From: Paenibacillus massiliensis 2301065 = DSM 16942
Lineage (GTDB): Bacteria; Bacillota; Bacilli; Paenibacillales; Paenibacillaceae
Direction: 5' to 3'
NCBI RefSeq assembly: GCF_000377505.1
Contig: NZ_KB898194.1
Span: 151,845-215,844, forward strand
Length of the DNA stretch: 64,000 bases
Positions 59,994 through 64,000 of this stretch are shown here, piece by piece (the stretch's first letter is position 1; every line of letters starts with the position of its first letter). The notes beneath the pieces are model-generated. The model made no database searches. It was not told the origin of the DNA and worked only from the letters and a program-made list of their open reading frames with translations. The translations under genes were made by a program, and so were the position numbers.

Positions 59994-60371
59994 ATGGAAC
60001 AGGTGACAACGAAACGAAGAGTATTAGGACAAGTGATGGTCTGCAACGGCTGCTGCTGCGGACGAACGGAGAAGGGCAAGCCAGGTATTCCCATGGATCG
60101 GCTGAAGAGTAGATGGAAGGAAGAGAAGCTGCTGAAATCCGTACAGCTCACGATTACCGGCTGTCTTGGCCCGTGTGACATTGCGAATGTCGTATCCATC
60201 CAGACACCGGAGGGCCCGATCTGGCTCGGGCGAATTGAGGAAGAGGCGGACTATGATGCTCTAATCGACTGGGCGATTGCCTCTAGAGACGAGGAACGCT
60301 TGCAGGCTCTGCCTGAGCGACTGCTCAAGTACAGATTCGAGCGCTTCAGTGCTGAGGCTGTTGCCAAGTAG
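59994..60371 (+). CDS. thioredoxin-like [2Fe-2S] ferredoxin domain protein under B12 control
   Basis: AGGAG lies 11 bases before ATG 59994. The 125-residue protein has the cluster cysteines of the shethna/thioredoxin-like [2Fe-2S] family: VMVCNGCCCGRTEKG near residue 16 and TITGCLGPCDIANVV near 57, then a beta hairpin (SIQTPEGPIWLGRI) and a helical end. Such domains occur alone or fused to CbiX in cobalamin operons (CbiW-like), where a redox role in corrin synthesis is suspected. The cobalamin riboswitch upstream supports a link to B12 metabolism. No other cobalamin gene is in the window. Confidence 0.82.
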   Translation: MEQVTTKRRVLGQVMVCNGCCCGRTEKGKPGIPMDRLKSRWKEEKLLKSVQLTITGCLGPCDIANVVSIQTPEGPIWLGRIEEEADYDALIDWAIASRDEERLQALPERLLKYRFERFSAEAVAK

Positions 60372-60527
60372 GGAGGAAGGCCTTCGAGTGAGTAGCTATG
60401 GAAGCCGTATACGTCAGAGCTGTAACGGAAATTTCATGGACATGAGAAATCTGTAGCAGTTATTCCGCCTGTACCCCGCATGTTGTATAATTCAGGCAAA
60501 CGGGTACAATGAGGAGGAGCTACAGTG

Positions 60528-61049
60528 ATGGAAGCCAAATCGGAAGAAGCCCAACCTTTTTTTACGAAATATACCCAGCAGGTGCCAGATGGAAATATCG
60601 TTACTATTCTGGAAGAGCAGATCGAGAAGACATATTCACTGCTTCATCCTCTAAGCGAGGCACAAGCGCGCTTCAGGTATGCCACTGATAAATGGAGCAT
60701 CAAGGATGTCGTAGGGCATATTACGGATAACGAACGGATCTGGGCGTACAGACTGCTGCGGATTGCGCGAGGAGATAATTAGCGTTATCCAAGCTATGAA
60801 CAGAATCAATTCGCGAGAGAGGCGCAGTTCGATCGGATTCCGTTCGCAGATGTGCTAGCCGAGTTGAAATGTGTTAGAGCATCTACGGTATTCCTTCTTA
60901 AGTCCCTCCCGGCAGAAGTCTGGCAGTACCAAGGTCTGCTTAATGAGGACCCCTTATCGGTGCATCAGGCGGCCTATGCTATTGCAGGTCATGAAATTCA
61001 TCATAGACGGATACTCACGGAACGGTATCTATCTTCATTCGAGCATTAG
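60528..61049 (+). pseudogene. DinB-like protein gene interrupted by one in-frame TAG
   Basis: GGAGGAGC lies 7 bases before ATG. The first 84 codons (FTKYTQQVPDGNIVTILEEQ; ATDKWSIKDVVGHITDNERI) are the N-terminal half of a DinB/YfiT-like four-helix protein. TAG at 60780-60782 stops it after IARGDN. The same frame then continues RYPSYEQNQFAREAQFDRIP and on to IAGHEIHHRRILTERYL, the expected C-terminal half with metal-binding histidines (GHEIHH). Length through the stop is 174 codons, normal for the family. A single base change or sequencing error explains the break. Intact relatives act as metal-dependent thiol transferases or are stress-induced. Confidence 0.8.
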
Positions 61050-61113
61050 CATGGATCCAGCAAGAGATGTTTTTTGAAAAAAGTCTATAGATACAATGTT
61101 TCTGTAAGAAGAT

Positions 61114-61176
61114 AAAGGGCCAGAGTCATATCACATGTGATACAGTGAATGACCTCTGAGCCCCTTTTTTTCTTTA
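61114..61176 (+). terminator. terminator after the DinB-like gene
   Basis: AAGGGCCAGAGTCAT pairs imperfectly with ATGACCTCTGAGCCCCTT around an inner ATCACATGTGAT palindrome; seven T follow. Confidence 0.65.
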
Positions 61177-61280
61177 CATTGTTTTCTTGTTCATGAATTG
61201 TAGCTGTTAGTGCAACTGATCAAGCTGCTGATGCTGAATAGTGCAGTCTGAGGAGATTGCTTCTACATGAGCTGCTCGAC

Positions 61281-61868
61281 TTATTGAGGGAACAGTGTGC
61301 TGATACGGTTTTTGATCTGGCTCAAAATATCAGCATAGACTTCCTCGCTCAGGCTACCAATTCCACCAAAGAGAAGGTGGTCCACGGATTCAATACCGAC
61401 AAAATCAAAAATACCAGTCGTGGACGTAATCTTCAGACCATCCGTCATGCCAATGGAGTCGTATACCTCCTTCGGTGTTCCGTGCGTATTAATGATAAGG
61501 CCTTGTTTACCCTTGAGCAGCTTGGCAATGCCTGCCTTTTCATAAGCATATGCGTAGCCGTAGGCAAATACCCGATCTACATATCCCTTCAGAATGGCTG
61601 GCAGCCCTGTCCACCAGATCGGATAAATGAAGGTCACGACGTCTGCTGCCGTGATGTAGTCTTGCTCGGTCTTAATATCCTCAGGTGTCTGTCCTGCTCT
61701 CATCGCAGCTGTGTCTGCAGAAGTCAGTACAGGCTCAAAATTCAGTTCATACAGGTTACGAACGATGACCTCATGGCCGTTACTCTCCAGGGCCTGAACT
61801 GTAGTGTTCAGAATGGCGCGGTTAAAGCTGTCTGTATGCGGGTGTGCAAATACGATTACATGTTTCAT
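61281..61868 (-). CDS. NAD(P)H quinone oxidoreductase, flavodoxin-like fold
   Basis: GGAGGAA lies 7 bases before the ATG. The 195-residue protein matches the KefF/YwrO/MdaB flavin reductase family. The FMN-phosphate loop is AHPHTDSFNRAI (residues 8-19), followed by the quinone site FIYPIWWTGLPAILKGYVDR and the LLIINTHGTPKEVYDS-type loop (as GLIINTHGTPKEVYDSIG). It reduces quinones or electrophiles by two electrons. The MarR-type gene lies upstream in the same direction. A palindrome over this gene's promoter suggests that MarR protein represses it until an electrophile is present. Confidence 0.92.
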   Translation of the reverse strand: MKHVIVFAHPHTDSFNRAILNTTVQALESNGHEVIVRNLYELNFEPVLTSADTAAMRAGQTPEDIKTEQDYITAADVVTFIYPIWWTGLPAILKGYVDRVFAYGYAYAYEKAGIAKLLKGKQGLIINTHGTPKEVYDSIGMTDGLKITSTTGIFDFVGIESVDHLLFGGIGSLSEEVYADILSQIKNRISTLFPQ

Positions 61869-61889
61869 CTAGATTCCTCCATTAAATTG

Positions 61890-61932
61890 AATATAGGTAC
61901 TATATTATATGAGCATTTTGCTAGCTATCCAA
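61890..61932 (-). promoter_or_regulatory. quinone reductase promoter with MarR-type operator
   Basis: On the minus strand TTGGAT (61932-61927) and a perfect TATAAT (61909-61904) are 17 bases apart. The inverted repeat AATATAG-GTA-CTATATT (61890-61906) overlaps the end of the -10 and the start point, an ideal repressor position. Confidence 0.65.
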
Positions 61933-62118
61933 CATGGCGGCTTTGCCTTGAAATGGGCCAATGCCTTCGCTCCTGAAGTGCTTGTTTGCAACCTCTGTTG
62001 CGCAATGATCGTTCAACCTCATTTCGACGAATGGCCTGTGGCGCGTGCATCCTGCAGCATGATAATCATTAATTGCATAGACATCAATGTATTTCGCTAA
62101 AAAAAGACAGCGAACATC

Positions 62119-62547
62119 TTATGTCGATAAACGCTGCAAAATATCGCCTAGCCATACTTCCAGTTGCTCCTGCTCGGCCGGGCTTAGACTGCCATAAATG
62201 GCTTGATTCAAGGTGTCTGAAATGTCTCGAAATACAGGCTCTAGTCCTCTTCCCTTATCCGTCAGATGAATTAACGTTACACGACTATCCTGATGGCTCT
62301 TGATTCGCTGAACGTAGCCGAACTTTTGTAGCTTATCTACCAGGACCGTCACGGTTGGTTGGGTACGGTGAATTCTGTCAGCCAGTGTCTTGATGGACAA
62401 TCCATCCTCTTGATAGAGATGAAGCAGGATATCTCCATGAGAGGGGACGATATCAAAAATCTGATGCTTCTCAAGCTCGGCTACAATCAGCTTGTTCATG
62501 GCATCTCTTGTTTTCCCAATAAGGGATGCGGCATTAAAATGTATCAT
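62119..62547 (-). CDS. MarR-family transcriptional regulator
   Basis: ATG 62547 gives 142 residues beginning MIHFNAASLIGKTRDAMNKL. A start 22 codons earlier would extend into the promoter. No ribosome-binding site precedes 62547, and the promoter's -10 ends 7 bases before it, so the mRNA may be leaderless. The winged helix is clear: LSIKTLADRIHRTQPTVTVL, VDKLQKFGYVQRIKSHQDSR, VTLIHLTDKGRGL. Helices at both ends form the dimer. There is no conserved cysteine sensor. The downstream quinone reductase is the likely target, with matching ATAG/CTAT-type palindromes in both promoters. Confidence 0.85.
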   Translation of the reverse strand: MIHFNAASLIGKTRDAMNKLIVAELEKHQIFDIVPSHGDILLHLYQEDGLSIKTLADRIHRTQPTVTVLVDKLQKFGYVQRIKSHQDSRVTLIHLTDKGRGLEPVFRDISDTLNQAIYGSLSPAEQEQLEVWLGDILQRLST

Positions 62548-62880
62548 ATTTTGTATAATACATAGACATCTATATAAATGCAAGTGTTTTATGACCCGTG
62601 AATAAAGTAACAAAAATGTAACCGTAGTCCCATAAATATATATCGTTGTTTGCTGAATTTATAGAGGCAAGGACAAACTGTTTACCCATTTTTGAAGCAG
62701 GTTAAGCTGGGAACTTGTTCCTGAAAATTGGAGCAGGCAGGTTAGGACCATGGAAGGTTATCCAGCGGAAAAGGATATGTTACACTGCAACGGATGTGGC
62801 AGATGGTTCATGTGAATGGAAGGAATGTGCGCATGAGTCTGATCATGAATGAATCAGAAGGAAGAAGAGGAGATAAGCTC
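62548..62880. other. 333-bp gap between marR and the SleB-like gene
   Basis: Apart from the marR promoter, no further gene is evident. The frame leading into the hydrolase extends left to 62794 but has no good ribosome-binding site. I searched for sigma-G/K-like boxes by eye and found none convincing. Confidence 0.4.
62555..62583 (-). promoter_or_regulatory. marR promoter, directly abutting the start codon
   Basis: On the minus strand TTGCAT (62583-62578) and TATTAT (62560-62555) are 17 bases apart. The ATAGA-CA-TCTAT palindrome (62562-62573) fills the spacer and may be an autoregulatory site. Transcription should begin at or within a base of the ATG. Confidence 0.55.
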
Positions 62881-63519
62881 ATGAGAAAATGGATCGCTAT
62901 GATGACGCTTCTGTGCCTGTGCAGCCTGCTAGTGATGCCCAATACGGCGCAAGCTCAAGCACTAAGTAAAGGAATGCAGAGCGAGCATGTATTGAAGCTG
63001 CAGGAGCAGTTGCATGCGCTCGGATATTTTCATGCAGGTTTTACAGGCTACTTTGGTGTCAGGACCGAGGCGGCCGTCAAGCAATTTCAACGGGATCACC
63101 GTCTGACAGCAGATGGTGTCGTGGGATCTGCAACACAAGCCAAAATGGACTCCTATGGGGAGGTGAAGCAGACGGTATTGGAGCAATTGGCCCGCATCAT
63201 TCACGGTGAAGCGAGAGGGGAGTCGTTCGAAGGGCAGGTAGCAGTGGGAGCGGTTGTTCTGAATCGTGTTCAATCGGATCTATTTCCAAGCTCGATTCCA
63301 GATGTCATATTGCAGCCACGACAGTTCACGGCAGTACAGGATGGGCAATATCGTCTGGCTCCCAACAAAAGCGCCTATCGTGCAGCGAGGCAAGCTCTGA
63401 ACGGAGTAGACCCGACGAATGGATCATTATTCTATTACAATCCGGCGATTGCCACTTCCGAGTGGAGCATCAATCGTCCAGCCGTCATGTCACTGGGGAG
63501 ACATACATTTACGAACTGA
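62881..63519 (+). CDS. sleB: SleB-type spore cortex-lytic / cell-wall hydrolase
   Basis: ATG 62881 follows GAGGAGATAA by about 4-8 bases and opens a signal peptide (WIAMMTLLCLCSLLVMPNTA, cleavage near AQA). In 212 residues, about 28-88 are a peptidoglycan-binding domain (LKLQEQLHALGYFHAGFTGY, FGVRTEAAVKQFQRDHRLTA, DGVVGSATQAKMDSY). About 95-212 are a Hydrolase_2 catalytic domain (ARIIHGEARGESFEGQVAVG with catalytic Glu, AVVLNRVQSDLFP). This is the order in SleB lytic transglycosylases that degrade spore cortex muramic-lactam peptidoglycan. No ypeB follows, so it may be a SleB paralogue (CwlJ/YkvT-like). Confidence 0.88.
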   Translation: MRKWIAMMTLLCLCSLLVMPNTAQAQALSKGMQSEHVLKLQEQLHALGYFHAGFTGYFGVRTEAAVKQFQRDHRLTADGVVGSATQAKMDSYGEVKQTVLEQLARIIHGEARGESFEGQVAVGAVVLNRVQSDLFPSSIPDVILQPRQFTAVQDGQYRLAPNKSAYRAARQALNGVDPTNGSLFYYNPAIATSEWSINRPAVMSLGRHTFTN

Positions 63520-63675
63520 AGGGGCTAGGTGCAGTGTCTGCTATTATCAATGAGTGATAATGTTGCCAAGTGGCCGATGAAGCTAATTTAACTAAATGTA
63601 GTTAACGAATATAGTAATGGATTCAATGCTCTCCCAAAGCGAGGTTAGTTCGACATAGCATAAGCATTAGAGCAA

Positions 63676-63706
63676 GGGATCGCCTGCGAGGCGGTCTCTT
63701 ATTATT
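63676..63706 (+). terminator. terminator-like hairpin before the IS200-type element
   Basis: GGGATCGCCT pairs with AGGCGGTCTC around a 3-base loop, followed by TTATTATTAT, 157 bp after sleB. Confidence 0.5.
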
Positions 63707-63791
63707 ATGGCTTTAGCCAGTTGAGTGCGTGAAGCGCGCGAAACAAAAAACCACCCGCTATGCGGGTGGAGGGATTGAGGGTTTGACCACC

Positions 63792-63845
63792 ATGACCATT
63801 CCAATAAAATTGAGATGTTCAGGCTCAAAAGAGAGGAATGGTCAT
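63792..63845 (+). promoter_or_regulatory. stem sequestering the tnpA ribosome-binding site
   Basis: ATGACCATTCC (63792-63802) pairs perfectly with GGAATGGTCAT (63835-63845). The right arm covers the GAGGAA ribosome-binding site 3-11 bases before the transposase ATG, so the folded mRNA should be poorly translated. The same control is known for Salmonella IS200. Confidence 0.7.
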
Positions 63846-63847
63846 CA

Positions 63848-64000
63848 ATGGCAACCAAGAGCTACAGCCTAGCTCACACAAAATGGATGTGCAAATACCA
63901 TATTGTGTTCACCCCGAAGTATAGACGGAAAGAAATCTATAATCAAGTGAGAAGAGATTTAATTGAAATCTTCAAACGTTTATGTAAGTACAAAGGAGTA
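63848..64000 (+). CDS. tnpA: IS200/IS605-family Y1 transposase TnpA, 3' end outside window
   Basis: 51 codons are visible: MATKSYSLAHTKWMCKYHIV, then FTPKYRRKEIYNQVRRDLIE. The KYHIVFTPKYRRK block is the family's hallmark N-terminus. The catalytic HUH motif and Tyr lie beyond the window. As a single-strand Y1 transposase it would excise and insert circular single strands at a specific short target. Whether the copy is intact cannot be judged. Confidence 0.92.
   Translation, partial: MATKSYSLAHTKWMCKYHIVFTPKYRRKEIYNQVRRDLIEIFKRLCKYKGV

Larger units (their letters stand above)
63740..64000 (+). mobile_element. left end of an IS200/IS605-family element, cut by window
   Basis: A subterminal hairpin CCACCCGC-TAT-GCGGGTGG (63751-63769) is followed by an untranslated leader and the start of a Y1 transposase gene. 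Hairpin ends without terminal inverted repeats are typical of IS200. The exact left boundary is not visible by eye (somewhere around 63715-63750), and the right end lies outside the window. Confidence 0.85.

Overview
The window looks like a chromosomal segment of a Paenibacillus-type Bacillota. Ribosome-binding sites are strong (GGAGG), GTG and TTG starts are common, and the gene families fit: PocR-AraC and Btr-like AraC regulators, LplB/YtcP-type sugar permeases without their own ATPase, a bacillolysin, a SleB-type spore cortex hydrolase, RhaEW and LutABC. Genus is inferred from protein style, not from a marker gene. Most of the window is carbon catabolism run by local regulators. I saw no CRISPR array, prophage, rRNA or obvious defence system.

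Layout. 1-4.8 kb: a cut-off AraC regulator, two tRNAs (CAT anticodon; Leu-TAA), several tiny genes and a secreted FN3 protein. 4.9-9.2 kb: PocR-AraC regulator divergent from gldA-dhaKL (glycerol to DHA to DHAP). 9.3-15.7 kb: a fructan/sucrose unit (GH32, binding lipoprotein, two permeases) read leftward from a near-perfect promoter, a divergent LacI regulator and a fructokinase remnant. 15.8-20.2 kb: FAD/Rieske oxidoreductase, then a LacI regulator divergent from licH (GH4). 20.5-27.6 kb: bacillolysin, then a Btr-like AraC/binding-protein regulator divergent from a Fur-box-preceded NikA-like lipoprotein and an MFS transporter. 27.9-32.4 kb: GH67 alpha-glucuronidase; an MFS pump with divergent TetR.

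32.5-38.2 kb: glycerate module (GntP permease, glycerate kinase, CdaR-type regulator) with matching TTGTGCA palindromes before the permease and regulator genes, then a diguanylate cyclase. 38.4-44 kb: secreted beta-helix protein with a cre site, aminotransferase, ung and small hypotheticals. 44.2-54.5 kb: iron alcohol dehydrogenase, rhaEW-rhaI-rhaB-deoR and lutABC, which together could take L-rhamnose to DHAP plus lactaldehyde, lactate and pyruvate. 54.6-59.4 kb: PadR regulator and a heterodimeric ABC exporter behind a promoter with twin palindromes and a structured leader. 59.5-64 kb: cobalamin riboswitch and a [2Fe-2S] protein, a DinB-like gene broken by one in-frame TAG, a MarR/quinone-reductase pair, a SleB-like hydrolase and the left end of an IS200-type element.

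No wholly new system is evident. The best leads are the Fur-linked NikA/MFS/Btr unit, the riboswitch-ferredoxin leader, two very small membrane proteins with the same core, the PadR/ABC leader, and a recurrent pattern of short tandem repeats just after stop codons.
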